64,000 nucleotides of DNA from Theropithecus gelada (GCF_003255815.1 NC_037673.1:9404476-9468475); one strand, 5' to 3'. Positions 1 through 12,316 are shown, counted from the first letter of the stretch. The notes: a model not told the origin generated them from the letters alone. Translations and numbers: made by a program.

Positions 1-372
1 ATTTAAAAATCATAATGCTCATAAGCCATTATAGCAAGATTAAGGATACAAGGTTAATTTACCAAAGTTTATATATATATATATATGAACAATTGAAATT
101 TGATATTGAAAATAAAAGCCCACTTATAACATCCAAAACTGAAATAATATATATACATCTAATATATATATGTAATTTATGTACAGAAAACTCTGATGAA
201 ATAAATCAAAGACGACCAAAATAAGTGGAGAGATACTCGATGTTCACAGATTGGAAGAATCAATGTTGTTAATATGCTAATATATTCCAATTTGATCCAT
301 AGATTCATCCTAATCCCAATCAAAATCCCAGCAGGTTATTTTGTAGATATCAACAAACTTATTCTACAATAT
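1..372 (+). mobile_element. L1M ORF2 fragment (first piece of the old host L1)
   Basis: Degenerate sense-strand LINE-1 ORF2 sequence; the stretch from about 230 to 372 follows the ORF2 region that just precedes the segment resuming at 1318. It is full of stops and carries TA-rich interruptions. It is probably the left part of the L1M that continues at 1318-1835, 2490-2965 and 3996-6447, and it likely extends beyond the window edge. Age class (L1M) is inferred from heavy divergence. Confidence 0.7.
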
Positions 373-446
373 ATACATATAGAAACACAATTCATTCTCG
401 TATGTTTATTAGTACCCTGCAACTTTACTGAATCCATTTATTATTT

Positions 447-755
447 GTTTTTCTTTTTTCTTTTTTTTCTTTTTGAAACAGAGTCTCTCTCTGTCACCCA
501 GGCTGGAGTGCAGTGGCAAAATCTCGGCTCACTGCAACCTCCGCCTCCTAGGTTCAAGTGATTCTCCTGCCTCAGGCTCCTGAGTAGCTGGGACCACAGG
601 CGTGCACCACCACACCCAGCTAATTTTTGTATTTTTAGTAGAGATGAGGTTTCACCATGTTGGCCAGGATGGTCTCAATCTCTTGACCTCGTGATCCACC
701 CACCTAGGCCTCCCAAAATGCTGGGATTACAGGCATGAGCCACCATGCCTTGCCC
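447..755 (-). mobile_element. Alu (AluS-like), reverse orientation
   Basis: Full-length dimeric Alu in antisense, with the T-rich (poly-A) side at 447-475 and the 5' end near 755. The direct repeat atttattattt at 436-446 and 757-767 is the likely target-site duplication. It sits inside the reverse L1 fragment. Confidence 0.9.
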
Positions 756-779
756 TATTTATTATTTCTAACAGGTCTT

Positions 780-801
780 TTGTGTGTGTGTGTGTGTGTG
801 T
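780..801. repeat. (TG)n microsatellite
   Basis: About ten TG dinucleotides within the reverse L1 fragment. Confidence 0.9.
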
Positions 802-1317
802 ACAGACTCTTTGAGATTTTCCACATATGAGATCATGCCATCTACAAACAGAAATCATTTTACTTCCTCCTTTTAGAGGTGTATGACTTTTATTACATTT
901 TCTTGTCTAATTGCTCTGGCCAGGAATTCCAGTGTTACACTGAATTAAAGTGGTATGAGTGGGCATCCTTGCCTTGCTTATGATCTTAGAAGAAAAGCTT
1001 CTAGTTTTTCACCATTAAATATTATATTAGCTATGAGAGTTTTAAATATAGCCTTTACTATGTTGAGATAAATTCATTTTATTCCTATCTTGTTGAGAGA
1101 TTTAATCCTAAAAGGGTGTTAAAATTTTGTCAAATTTTTGCATCTATGAAGATTTTCATATGATTTTTACCTTTTATTTTATTAATGTGTCATATCACAT
1201 TAATTGATTTGCATACATAGAACCATCCTTAAATCCCAAGGATAAATCCCACTTGGTTATGATTATGCTACTTTTGATGTGCTGTTGAATTCAGTTTGCC
1301 GGTATTTTGTTGAGGAG

Positions 1318-1835
1318 AAGAAAACTATATATGGAAATGCCAAAGACAGAATATCCAATACAGTGCTGAAGAAGAACAAAGTTGGAGAACTGACACTGAC
1401 TTCAAAATGTACTAAAAAACTGCAGCAATCAAGATAGAGTGGTATGAGTGAAAGAACACACACAGATGAATTGAATATAACAGAAGGCCCAGAAATAGAC
1501 CTACACAAAATATTCAGTTGAGTTTGACTATGGAGCAAATTTAATTCAACGAAGAAAGGATTGTCTTTTCAACAAATAGTGCTGGAACAATTGGGTATAC
1601 ATACATGCAAAAAAATATAGACACAGACCTTATAACTTTTACTAAAATTAATGCAAGATAGATTATAAATCCAAATATAAAACGCAATACTATAAAACTT
1701 CTAGAAGAAAACATAGGAGGAAAATCTATGTAACCTTGGATTTGGAAATAAGATTTTAGATACAATACCGAAAATGTAATCCATAAGAGAAAACTTTGAT
1801 AAATTAGACTTTACTAAAATTTAAAATGTTGGCTT
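1318..1835 (+). mobile_element. L1M ORF2 fragment (host L1, second piece)
   Basis: Sense ORF2 sequence that resumes precisely where the 1-372 piece stops. Recognisable degenerate blocks run up to a stretch just before the C-terminal region. It is interrupted at about 1836 by a younger L1P 3' end. All frames contain stops. Confidence 0.7.
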
Positions 1836-2472
1836 ATGAAAAAACAGTTTTGGTGGGAATGTAAATTAGTTCAGCCATTATGGAAGACAGTATGGCTATT
1901 CCTCAAAGACCAAAACAAGAAATACCATTCAACCCAGCAATCACATTACTGGGTTTTTACCCAAAGGAATATAAATCATTCTACCATAGAGACACATGCA
2001 CATGTATGTTCAATGTAGCACTATTCATAATAGCAATGACATGGCATCAACCTAAATGCCTATCAGTGATGGACTGGATAAAGAAAACATAGTAAATACA
2101 CACAATGCAATACTATGCAGCCATGAAAAAGAATGAGATCACAGACTTTGCAGGAACATGGATGAAGCTGGAAACCACTATCCTTAGCAAACTAAGGCAG
2201 GGACAGAAAACCAAATACTGCATGTTCTCATTTGTAAATGGGAGCGAAATGATGAGAACACATGGGCATAGAGTGGGACAACACACACTAACACCTGCTG
2301 GAGGGTGGAGGGTAGGAGGAGGGAGAGAATCAGGAAAAACAACTAAGGGATACTAGGCTTAATGTCTGGGTGATAAAATAATCTATACAACAAACCCCCA
2401 TGACACAAGTTTACCTATGTAACAACAAACCCGTACTTGTACCCTTGAACTTAAAATAAAGTTACAAAAAAG
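1836..2472 (+). mobile_element. L1P 3' end (5'-truncated insertion)
   Basis: Sense sequence from the ORF2 C-terminal region through the primate-type L1 3' UTR to a terminal A-rich end near 2472. It is less diverged than the flanking L1M, which resumes near 2490, so it is a younger insertion into the old element. ORF2 remains in short broken frames only. Confidence 0.75.
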
Positions 2473-2489
2473 AGAATCAAAAGACACGA

Positions 2490-2965
2490 CAGAATTAAAA
2501 AAAAAAATTTGCAGGCCTCATATCTTAAAAAGCATTTGTATTCCAAATGTACAAAAACTGAACCAATACCTCACCAAAGATTAGACAAACCAAAGGCAAA
2601 CAAGCATGTGAAAAGATAATCAGCATCATACATCATTATGAAAATTCAAATTAAAACATTATGTTACTACTACACACCTATTAGAGTGGCAAGAATCCAA
2701 AACATTGACAGCACCAAATGCTGGCAAGAATATAGGGCAAAATGAACTCCCATTGATAGCTGACAGGAATAGAAAATGGTACAGCCACTTTAGAAGACTG
2801 TTTGACAGTTCCTCACAAAGCTAAATGTGGCCTCATCATATGATCCAGTAATGGTGCTCACAGGTATTCACCCAATTGATTAGAAAACTTATGTCCATAC
2901 AAAAGCGCACATGTGAATGTTTCATAGCTACTTTACTCATAATCACTAAAAAATGGAAACAACTA
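2490..2965 (+). mobile_element. L1M ORF2 fragment (host L1, third piece)
   Basis: Strongly diverged sense ORF2 C-terminal sequence, continuing the host L1M after the L1P insertion and broken again at about 2966 by an Alu monomer plus L1P. Confidence 0.65.
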
Positions 2966-3055
2966 GTTGGGCATGGCGGCTCATGCCTATAATCCCAACT
3001 ACGTGGGCAGCTGAGGTGGGAAGATTGCTTGAGCCCAGGATTTCAAAGCTGCAGT
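2966..3055 (+). mobile_element. Alu monomer fragment fused to L1P
   Basis: About 90 bases resembling an old Alu arm (AluJ/FRAM type) in sense orientation, without an A tail, joined directly to the 5' end of the L1P at 3056. Same orientation and no linker. The junction could be a reverse-transcriptase template switch or a simple nested insertion. Confidence 0.7.
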
Positions 3056-3994
3056 GCAAAATTTTTGGAATCTACCCATCTGACAAAAGTCTAATATACA
3101 AAATTTACAAGGAACTTAAACATATTTACAAAAAGACAAACAACCCCATTAAAAAAATGGGCAAAGGACATGAACAGACACTTCTCAAAAGAAGACATTA
3201 ATGCAGCCAACAAACATATTTTAAAAAACTCAACATCACTGATCATTAAAGAAATGCAAATCAAAACTACAGTGAGATACTATCTCATGACAATCAGAAT
3301 AGTGATGATTAAAAAGTCAAGAAACAACAGATGCTGGTGAGTTTGCAGAGAAAAGGGAATCCTTTTACACTGTTGGTGGGAATATAAATTAGTTCAACAA
3401 TTGTAGAAGACAGTGTGGTGATTCCACAAAGATCTAAAAGGAGAAATACCATTTGACCCAGCAATCCTATTACTGGGTATATACCCAAAGGAATATAGAT
3501 CATTCTATCATAAATATACATGTATATGTATGTTCATTGCAGCACTATTCACAGTAGCAAAGGCATGGAATCAACTCAAATGCCCATCAATGACAGACTG
3601 GATAAAGAAAATGTGGTACATATATACCATGTAATATCATGCAATCATAAAAAGCAATGAGATTATGTCCTTTGCAGGGACATAGATGGACCTGGAAGCT
3701 GTTATCCTCAGCAAACTAACACAGGAACAGAAAATCAAACACCGCATGTTCTCACTTACAAACGGGAGCTGACCGATGAGAACATATGGACACATGGTGG
3801 GCAACAACACACACTGAGGCCCGTTGAGGGGCTTGGGGGAGGGAGAGGATCAGGAAGAATAGCCAATGGATACTGGGCTTAATACCTAGATGATAGGTTG
3901 ATGTGTGCAGCAAATTACTATGGCACGTGTTTACCTATGTAACAAACTTGTATATCCTGCACATGTACCCTGGAATTTAAAATAAAAATTGATG
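3056..3994 (+). mobile_element. L1P 3' end (5'-truncated insertion)
   Basis: Sense ORF2 C-terminus and primate-type L1 3' UTR ending in an A-rich tail at about 3985-3994. The ORF2 frame is broken. The old L1M resumes immediately after it, so this copy and the Alu arm in front of it together interrupt the host. Confidence 0.8.
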
Positions 3995-3995
3995 G

Positions 3996-6447
3996 AAAAA
4001 AAATGGTGTCTTTTAATAGGTGAGTGGATAAAATAAACTGCACTGCATCCAGAAAATCAAATATTATTCTGCAATAAAAATAAATGAACTATCAAGCCAC
4101 ACAAACATGGAGTGACCTTTAATGCCTATTACTAAGTGAAATGAGCCAATCTGCAAATGCTACATTGTGTCTGATTCCAAATATGTGACATTCTATAAAA
4201 GAAAAAGTATAAAGATGGTAAAATTATCAGTGGTTGTCAGGGGACAGAGGGGGAAAGGAAGGATAATGGGTGAAGCACAGGGGATTTTTAGGACAGTAAA
4301 ACTATTCTAAATAATACTGTGATAGCAAATATATGACATTATGCATTTCTAAAGACCATAGAATGTTATAGCACAAAAAATGAACCTTAGTGAATATGAA
4401 TTTAAAAGATCATTTTGAGATTGGGGGATCCCAGGAAGAAATTTAAACCATGACCAGAGAATCTAACTGTACTACAAATGTATTAAACATTGATAAAGGT
4501 GAGAAGAAAAAATTTCAACTTAAGTGACTTTGGAAATGAGTAAAGTCTGTGAAACAAAAGGCAACAGGAACAGCACATAAACACTGTACTCTAGTTGATA
4601 AAGTTACATACCAAAAATAAAGGCTACCAATGCTGATACTACTTATACGTACACTGGAATTGAACAATTAAATAAATGAATATCAGATGATAGAATCCAG
4701 GCTTCTCACTGTGGAAGTGAGAATTTATAAACAAACAAGGGGAAGGGGCTAGAATGATACATATGGAAAGGGATTAGAGCTAGAGACATCAGTATGACCT
4801 CATGTTTAGCTTAATATAGATCTAAATGGTAACACACATAAATATTTATAGATACATGTACATATGAGGGTTAGTATATGCCCCTATATTCCCTTGCTGT
4901 GTCAGCTGTGCAGGTCTAAAGAAACAACACCCCAGTAGCAATGAGTACATCTAGCACCCAGATCTTAGGTTCTAATATCATTCTCCAGTGGAAGAAACCA
5001 GGGCTCCCTGGAGAAATGGCTAATTCTAGTACTGGGGCAGGAAATATACATGATAAGCCTAGAGTATCTTATAGAGTCAGATAGTAAGGAAGTGCTTAAG
5101 GGAAAACCTCATATTAATGGGAGTCTGTCAAAGGCACCCAGGAGCCACTGAAAAAGTTCCCAACAACCAAAAGTTTTTAAAGATTGTGTACACCAAAAGA
5201 GTTCTTAGTGACCAATTTGAAAAACATAACAACATTACTGGACTATAACCCAAAGCATACCATAAATATTCATGAGTCCAAAGAGGTGTCAAGAAGTGAC
5301 TAGTAATTACATACATTTATAAATGGGGAGAAGAGACAGTCTTACACGTGGAAGAATTCCTAATAATTTATGTAGATATTCTTTCCTCAAGAAGGGGGAG
5401 CAGAAGTTCCACTCCCTAACGTGTGAGTTGTGCATAGCAACTATCGTCCAAAAACTGCAGTGTGGAAAGGAAGAAAAAAAGAATAACTTCATAGAGGAGA
5501 AACTTGGAAAACACTACCTCAAACAGGTGATCAAGTTCGACATCAACAGCCACAAATCATGTTGATAATATGGACCTTTGATAAAATGAGATGAAAAATG
5601 GCACTTTACCTCTGTGGTCACTCTTCAAATAATCCGTAGCCCCACTCTTCTCATGAAAAAGTCATCAAAAAAATTCCCAATAAAGGAGTATCCTCAAAAA
5701 CACCTGACCAGTATTCCCCAAACCTGCCAAGGTCATCAAAGACAAGAAAACGATCAGAAACTGCCACAGTCAAGAGTAAACTAAGGAGGCATGCCAATTA
5801 AATCTAATGTGGTATCCTGGCTGGGCATGGTGGCTCACGCCTGTAATCTTAGCACTTTGGGAGGCCGAGACAGGCGGATCACTTGAGGTCAGGAGTTCAT
5901 AACCATCCTGGCCAACATGGCAAAACCCCGCCTCTACTAAAAATGCAAAAAAAAAAAAATTAGCCCGGCGTGGTGGCATGCACCTGTTATACCAACTGCT
6001 TGAAGGCTGGGGCAGGAGAATGGCTAGAACCCGGGAGGTGGAGGCTGCACTGAGCCGAGATCATACCACTGCACTCCAGCCTGGGTGATAGAGCAAGACT
6101 CCATCTCAAAAAATTAAAATAAATAAATAAATAAATAAATAAATAAATATTTAAAAAATAAAAAATAAAATAATAAAAATAAATCTAATGTGATATTCTG
6201 AATGGAATCTTGGACCAGAAAAAGGACATTAGGTATAAATGAAGCAAATCTGACTAAAGTACGCATTTGAATACATAATAGTGTATTTTATTGGTTCATT
6301 AATTGTAACAAATATACTCTATTAATGTAAGATGATTAAAAATAGGGAAAAATGGGTGTGGGGTGTATGGTGACCCTCTGTAATATCTTCTAAGTTATTC
6401 TGTAAATCAAAAAACATCCTAAAAACTTAAAGTCTATTAAAATTTAA
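3996..6447 (+). mobile_element. L1M 3' region (host L1, last piece)
   Basis: End of ORF2 followed by a long 3' UTR of the L1MC/L1ME type; characteristic blocks occur around 4980-5040 and in the terminal 150 bases before 6447. Interrupted by an Alu at 5819-6180. The subfamily is a recollection, not a computed match. No usable ORF. Confidence 0.65.
5819..6180 (+). mobile_element. AluSx-like with (AAAT)n tail
   Basis: Full-length dimeric Alu at 5819-6117 followed by an A-rich tail that has become an AAAT microsatellite. The direct repeat taaatctaatgtg at 5799-5811 and 6180-6192 is a clear 13-bp target-site duplication. Confidence 0.95.
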
Positions 6448-6454
6448 GTTGGAT

Positions 6455-6770
6455 AATGAAAATTTCCTTTAAGCCCTTTAATGTTTCCCATTCCTTGCCG
6501 GGTAAAATTGAAACTCTATCCTTAGTACTGAGTATCATCTCTTATCTTTGTCCCCTTTCCAACTCTCACTCTCTTCAACACTTCCAGGGGACTTCTCATG
6601 TTCCTGCAGAAAACAAACATGATACCCTCCCACTATTTGCTTGGGAGATATTTCTTCTGCATGACATTTGATTACCCTAGATCTCTCCAGGAAAATGGCT
6701 TGTCTTTGAAAGTTCAGCTCACTCGTTCCCTCCTCAGACAAGTCTTCCGTCACCCTACTATAATGGATTG
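6455..6770 (+). mobile_element. L2 fragment
   Basis: Pyrimidine-rich sequence with the order of blocks of the LINE-2 3' half. Strong divergence; directly abuts the end of the L1M. Confidence 0.6.
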
Positions 6771-6824
6771 ATTGGGAACCTTTTCCCTGTGCAATTTGGC
6801 AACTAGAGATTACAATTTAGTCCT

Positions 6825-7013
6825 GCTTCTCAGTGTGGGCCATGAGCCAACAGCATAGGCATTACCAGGGAGTTTGTTACTTAAAGTATAATAATAATAA
6901 ATAAATTAAAAAAAAAAAAAAGAAATACTGAACCTCAACTCATCCCAAACCAAAAGAACCAAAAGTGGCATTTTAACAAGATCTCCAGATTATTTATAGA
7001 CTTATTAGAGTTT
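6825..7013 (+). mobile_element. MER5A-like hAT-Charlie element
   Basis: Diverged MER5A-type nonautonomous DNA transposon, interrupted by an A-rich/AATAAT stretch at about 6885-6922. The left end near 6825 and the segment at 6970-7013 match opposite halves of the consensus. Confidence 0.6.
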
Positions 7014-8930
7014 AAAATGCTTTGAGTATCTAGAATCTAGCTCTCCTTAAGTCCTTAGCATACGGTTCTCTGGTTGTTTTAATTACCTGTGTCCTTGCCA
7101 AGTTATGAAAACACCTGAGTGACAAGGGTTATGTTTCATTTTTTTTCTTTATCTTCAATATGATCACGGTATCTGGAACATTCAGGGGAACCAAAATGAA
7201 TTAATGACTGGCTCAAGGACATATTAAATGAAAGTATGTGTTACAAAGCTTTACAGTGTTTATAGGTTTATACCTAACACTATTTTCCTTGCCAAAATTT
7301 GTGAACAACTGATAGTCAAGAGTCCGACAGATGATGTACAAAACATCGAATTTATTGCAGACAAAGCAGGTTTGGCAGAACATGGCTTTGTTGCACAGCT
7401 AAGCAGCTTTTTAATACTTTGCCCAGAATTAGGCAGACAAAAAGCTTACCTGAGGTTTCCCTTTGCGGGTGGGGATCTGCTCTTGGAAAACCTAAGGCAT
7501 GGAGGAGCAGCCCTGCCTTGTGCTTTCTGCAGGCAGAGTCCAAAGAAAGTAGAAATAGAAATGTCTTTCACTCTGCTCAGCTTCATTTGCCAAACTCACA
7601 GTCAGCCCTCCACCCTTCCTTCTGTGTGACCCTCATGAAGAAATAAATACTCCCTGTACCCAGTGGGAAACTGAGAAGAAAAAAAGGAGGAGGAACAAAA
7701 GGATAAAAGAGAAATACAACACATGAACTATGATCATGATGATTTTAACAATTCACGGGGAGGATCATGCACCTGACACTGAGAAAGAAGACTGAAGGGT
7801 GCTTGACTTTTAGGATGAGGCCCTCCAACCTGCCAAACTGTCAATCAAACTAGAACTGCACATGTGGATTCTGAGGGTCTAAAATGCCTCATTCAGCCTA
7901 CAACCCCAACGAGGACACCCAAACTAAAGGGTGTGGTTACAATCACTGCTTTATTTACCTCTGCCAGTGGGTTCATTGTTTTCCAACAACTTCTTCCTCT
8001 ATTGACTAGAAAATTACATAATATGAAATGTAATGACATCCTTAACCTGTTCAATAAGTATCAACTCTAAGCAACCAACAGTGATAAACTAAATTCTGAG
8101 GGAGCCAGAGACGTAAAAAGATCCTTTAATGCAGTCTAATACGAAAATACAAGGGCTCAGATATTGTTATTTAAAGTATTATTTATTCTTTGCCTTTTCT
8201 GTACCATTGAATACTACAAAACTTGTTTTTTTTCCTGCAAACCTTTGGGTAATTTACATTATCGTATAATATTAATATTATGTATTATAATAGCTTAATA
8301 ATCTCATACGTATTATAATCCTCAATCAGGCAGAATGCCATATTGTATAAGTTCCCAGGTCTTTTTGAAATGCCATTTAACATATGTGATTTAAGGTCCA
8401 TTTGTGTATCACCCTAAGTGATTAAGATGATGATACTCACTAGTCATACACATTTAAAAAATACACACATTCAAGTATATCAACTGTCACAATTCTGAAA
8501 GTTTTGATTGCTGATAGTATTGTCAAGGGGGAACAGAGTTTTCGAGGCCAGTGGTTTTACCCATAAGCCTGCAATCCATCCTAATGCTCAAGCAGACATG
8601 CAAGGCTGGTTTCCCCTGATCCTTTGGAAAAAGATCTATGTTAAAAACAGAGGATGTGAAATACTCAGCATGCATGGCCATACACCTCTAGCTAGTGCCC
8701 TTGGCAGGCATTACTAATTGATCACAGCAGACTTCTCCCTTGACCTGGATGTTGCTTTCTTGAGCCAGAACTCAGGACAGCCACTATTAATTGATTGGAG
8801 TTTGCATGTGAAATAAAAACTATCTGATATCCCACAGGCTTCTATGAGCTGGAAACTTTCTCTCTCAACCTCCTTCTCCCAACCTCAACCCAAAACATAG
8901 CTGTATGTAGATGCCTCAGCCTCTGCTTTG
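7014..8930. other. Unassigned single-copy sequence
   Basis: No repeat or coding exon recognised. A purine-rich patch lies at 7674-7714 and a very AT-rich stretch at 8160-8330. The longest frame here, 7228-7629 forward (133 codons), has no recognisable domain. Confidence 0.5.
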
Positions 8931-8934
8931 GTTG

Positions 8935-9045
8935 TGTGTGATCTTTTTCCAATGTCAGCTCAAGGTTTCTATTCTTTACTGCCAGGTTGCCAGCATCTAG
9001 AGAAGTGTGTGGTATATATTTGTTCCAAGAATGAAGGAATAGGTA
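8935..9045 (+). mobile_element. Possible L2 3' end
   Basis: Weak resemblance to the terminal part of L2, ending in a segment like the L2 TTTGTT...GAATGAA end. Tentative. Confidence 0.35.
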
Positions 9046-9111
9046 AAGGTAGGTGATGAAAATTAATGCAGGCATTATAGGAGAAGACCAGGTCTGGACA
9101 AAGTGGAGGTT

Positions 9112-9960
9112 TGAGCAATCCCACTACTGGGATTCATTTCCAAAGGCCATGAAATCTGTATATCTAAAGGGTATCTGCACTCTCATGTTTATTGCAGCAC
9201 TATTCACAATAACCAAAATATGGAATCAACCTAAGTGCTCATCAGTGGATGAATGGATAAAGAACATGCGGCATATGTATACAATGGAATACTATTCAGC
9301 CATAAAAGAAAATAAAATGTTGTCATTTACACCAACATGAATGAGCCTGGAGGATACTGTGTTAAGTGAGTAAGTCAAGCACAGAAAGAGAAATACTGCA
9401 TGTTCTCACTCATATGTGGGAGCTGAAAAGTTGAGCTCATAGAAGTAGAGTAGAATTGTGGTTAACAGAGCCTGGAAATGGTAGCAGGGAGAAAAGGCTA
9501 AGTAGAGGTTGGTTAACAGATACAAAATTACAGCTACATAGGAGGAACGAGTTCAGGGGTTTTGCTGCACTGAAGGGTGGATATAACAATAACTTACTGT
9601 ATATTTCCTCCTTTTTAGAGATGGGTCTTTACTGTGTTGCTAAGACTGAAGTGCAATGGCTATTCACAAGTGTGATCATAGCTCACTGTAGCCGCAAACT
9701 CCTGGGCTTTAAGTGTTCCTCCTGTCTCAGCCTCCTGGCTAGCTGGGACTCAGGCACGCCACCATACCCAGCTAGTATATTTCAAAAAGTTAGAAGACAG
9801 GATTTGGAATGTTTCCCACATAAGTAAATGAAAAATATTTGAAGTGATAGATATAATTACCCTAATTTGATCATTACACATTGTATACATGTATCAAAAT
9901 CTTGCTCTATGTCGCATAAATATGTACAATGACTATGTGTCAACTAAAAGTCAAAGGAAA
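9112..9960 (+). mobile_element. L1MA-type 3' end
   Basis: ORF2 C-terminal region and L1MA-like 3' UTR in sense orientation, ending in an A run at about 9958-9966. Interrupted by an Alu at 9612-9774 whose flanks join cleanly in the L1 consensus. Confidence 0.75.
9612..9774 (-). mobile_element. Old Alu monomer (AluJ/FLAM-like), reverse
   Basis: About 160 bases of antisense left-arm Alu with many substitutions. The direct repeat gtatatttc at 9599-9607 and 9775-9783 is the probable target-site duplication within the L1MA. Confidence 0.8.
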
Positions 9961-10933
9961 AAAAAAGACAAGCTTTGAAATCAAATAATACAACAATAAC
10001 AAAGTTCAGGTTTGGACTGAGTGAGCCTAAAGTATCTGTGAAGCATCTTCCTCCCCTGACACCCTCTGCTATCGCACAGACCCCGGGAGCACAGGAGGTA
10101 TGCATGGTTCAGAACAGGGCCTGGAAGCTCACACAGGTCCAGTCAGTATTTGTTGATGGAGGCTGAATTCACAAGCCCATGGACTGTATGTGCCTGGAGA
10201 GCAGAAGGGTCTGGAGTAGCAGCACAGATCTGAGAGGCATTCAAGGTAAAGTCAAAGGGAGAGCTCTGGGTGAATAGAAAATAACCGGGTAGGATTCATC
10301 TTTTATTGATGAAAGTGCTGGAAAACAGTTTTATCATTTCAACAACCCAAGCTGAGACTTTAAGAAAAATACGAACTTTTGCTCTTTGAAATGGATTAAT
10401 TGGCTACACAATATAACCTTGCAGAAACATAGAAAACACCCCATCGAGACTAAAACATGTCAAGGAAAAAGACTTTTGGAGAGCTATAGAGGTAAAAATA
10501 TAATAACAAATACTTATAATAACAAAGTTATATACTGCATATTTATCACATATTATATATATCATAAATATATTTATAGAAATAAAACAGGGCAAAATAT
10601 CTTTGGAAAATCAAGTACTCTAGAACCACAGCCCACCATGAGTACTCAAAAATTTAAAACCTGTGTCTAAGTTTAGGCAGGCTGAGGAGGTTGTTAAGGA
10701 TTCACAACAGATCTCAGAACTTTGGATAGCTTCTGTGCAAACACCTATCCAGGTCTGATGGCTGCTGACACAATGACATGCTCCAGTGTATGGCATGCTG
10801 TATGGTGTCCAGGGAAGGTTGCTAAGTATTTCTATACCTATTTTTTTAAGTATAGTGCATTGTACTACATACAGAATTAAATATTCTTAAATTATGCAGG
10901 AAAATCCTTTAGGTATATAATGCCATTTTTTCC
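9961..10933. other. Unassigned sequence
   Basis: No gene or repeat recognised. 10495-10580 is simple AT-rich sequence. A piece near 10100-10165 is faintly L2-like but too weak to call. Confidence 0.45.
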
Positions 10934-11234
10934 TTTTTTTTTTTTTTTTTTTTGAGATAGAACTTCGCTCTTGTCACCCAGGCTGAAGTGCAATGTCGCA
11001 ATCTCAGCTCACTACAACCTCCACCTCCCGGGTTTAGGCAATTCTCCTGCCTCAGCCTCCTGACTAGCTGGGACTATAGGCATGCACCATCATGACCAGT
11101 TAATTTTGTATTTTTATTAGAGACGGGGTTTCACCATGTTGACCAGGCTGGTCTCGAACTCCTGACCTCAGGTGATCCACCTGCCTTGGCCTCCCAAATC
11201 CTGGGATTACAGGCGTGAGCCACTGCGCCCGGCC
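10934..11234 (-). mobile_element. AluS-like, reverse orientation
   Basis: Full-length antisense Alu beginning with a run of about 20 T and ending in the complement of the Alu 5' end at 11234. No obvious target-site duplication. Confidence 0.95.
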
Positions 11235-11896
11235 TTGATTGCATCTGTTAAGCTGCGATTGGATGACTCTTTTATGCAAGATCTTCATTTACTATTAATC
11301 TTACATCTATTTCCTAGCACCTATACAACTGTCCTGAATGCCAGCGTGTCACCAACGAGACAAAGCTCTTGCCATTGGGAAAATACAACCGAAAAAAAAA
11401 TTATCATCATTGAGGAAGAAAGAAAATATTGGTCCAGCAATAAGGATGTTATCCCTCGGCATTTCTCAGGGAGTTAGTCACCAGATGGGAAATCCAGCCC
11501 ACGGTGAACTCCTTCTTACTGGTCATTCAAGAATTTCCCTGGGACTTTGCTGTCATGTAATTAATCACACACTAGGTCTGCAATCTGATGTTCACTTTAG
11601 CTTTATTTACAAGAGTTAGATCAAAGGGGAAAAAATCAGAGAGAGACAGAGATGGGGGGAAAGGAGGAGAGGAAATAGGTAGAAGGAGGAAAACGAAAAG
11701 AGAAAGAAAAGGTATCACCTAAAGGGCCAACATATGGGGAAATGGGCAAATTATATTACGTTCACATGACAGAAACTTTATGCCTGCCAACATTTTCTTT
11801 TCAAAAAACCTAATATAGGGAAATCCTTCTAATAAATGTTAAACTTTTAAAAGCAAAATTTAAAGCCGTATCTATCAGATAATTGCAATTTCATTT
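11235..11896. other. Unassigned sequence with polypurine patch
   Basis: No gene or repeat recognised. 11636-11712 is an almost pure purine stretch. A 101-codon forward frame at 11172-11477 starts inside the Alu and has no recognisable domain. Confidence 0.45.
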
Positions 11897-11910
11897 GAAA
11901 ATATCATACA

Positions 11911-12212
11911 GGCCGGGCGCGGTGGCTCAAGCCTGTAATCCCAGCACTTTGGGAGGCCGAGGCGGGTGGATCACGAGGTCAGGAGATCGAGACTATCCTG
12001 GCTAACATGGTGAAACCCCGTCTCTACTAAAAAAATACAAAAAACTAGCCGGGCGTGGTAGCGGGCGCCTGTAGTCTCAGCTACTTGGGAGGCTGAGGCG
12101 GGAGAATGGCGTGAACCCGGGAGGCGGAGCTTGCAGTGAGCCGAGATCACGCCACTGCACTCCAGCCTGGGAGCACAGCGAGACTCCGTCTCAAAAAAAA
12201 AAAAAAAAAAAA
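11911..12212 (+). mobile_element. AluY (possibly Old World monkey subtype)
   Basis: Full-length, little-diverged Alu with AluY features and an 18-A tail. The direct repeat gaaaatatcatacag at 11897-11911 and 12213-12227 is a perfect 15-bp target-site duplication. It reads ctcaagcctg near its start and aactagccgggcg in the middle, variants I recall from macaque AluYR-type elements. Confidence 0.95.
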
Positions 12213-12316
12213 GAAAATATCATACAGAAAAATGACTATAATAGTGAAAATAGTAATTATATCTTGGTAACAGTCAGATTATTTTTATTTTCTTCTATGT
12301 GTCTTCCTGTATTTAT

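Larger units (their letters stand above)
373..1317 (-). mobile_element. L1 ORF2 fragment inserted in reverse orientation
   Basis: Reads on the plus strand as the reverse complement of the LINE-1 reverse-transcriptase region, ending with the antisense of a conserved block near 1280-1315. It has no 3' UTR or poly(A). It lies exactly between two pieces of forward L1M that are adjacent in the ORF2 consensus, so it is an insertion and not a replacement. It is split by an Alu at 447-755. Its ORF2 coverage slightly overlaps that of the forward piece, so it is either a second L1 or an inverted duplication. Confidence 0.7.

Noticed and set aside
7228..7629. 133-codon forward frame
   Set aside because: No recognisable domain, and a 63-codon frame opposes it on the other strand.
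8713..8728. actaattgatcacagc, similar to part of a Y RNA
   Set aside because: The match is limited to about 16 bases; the stem-forming ends and terminal T run of a Y RNA gene are absent.
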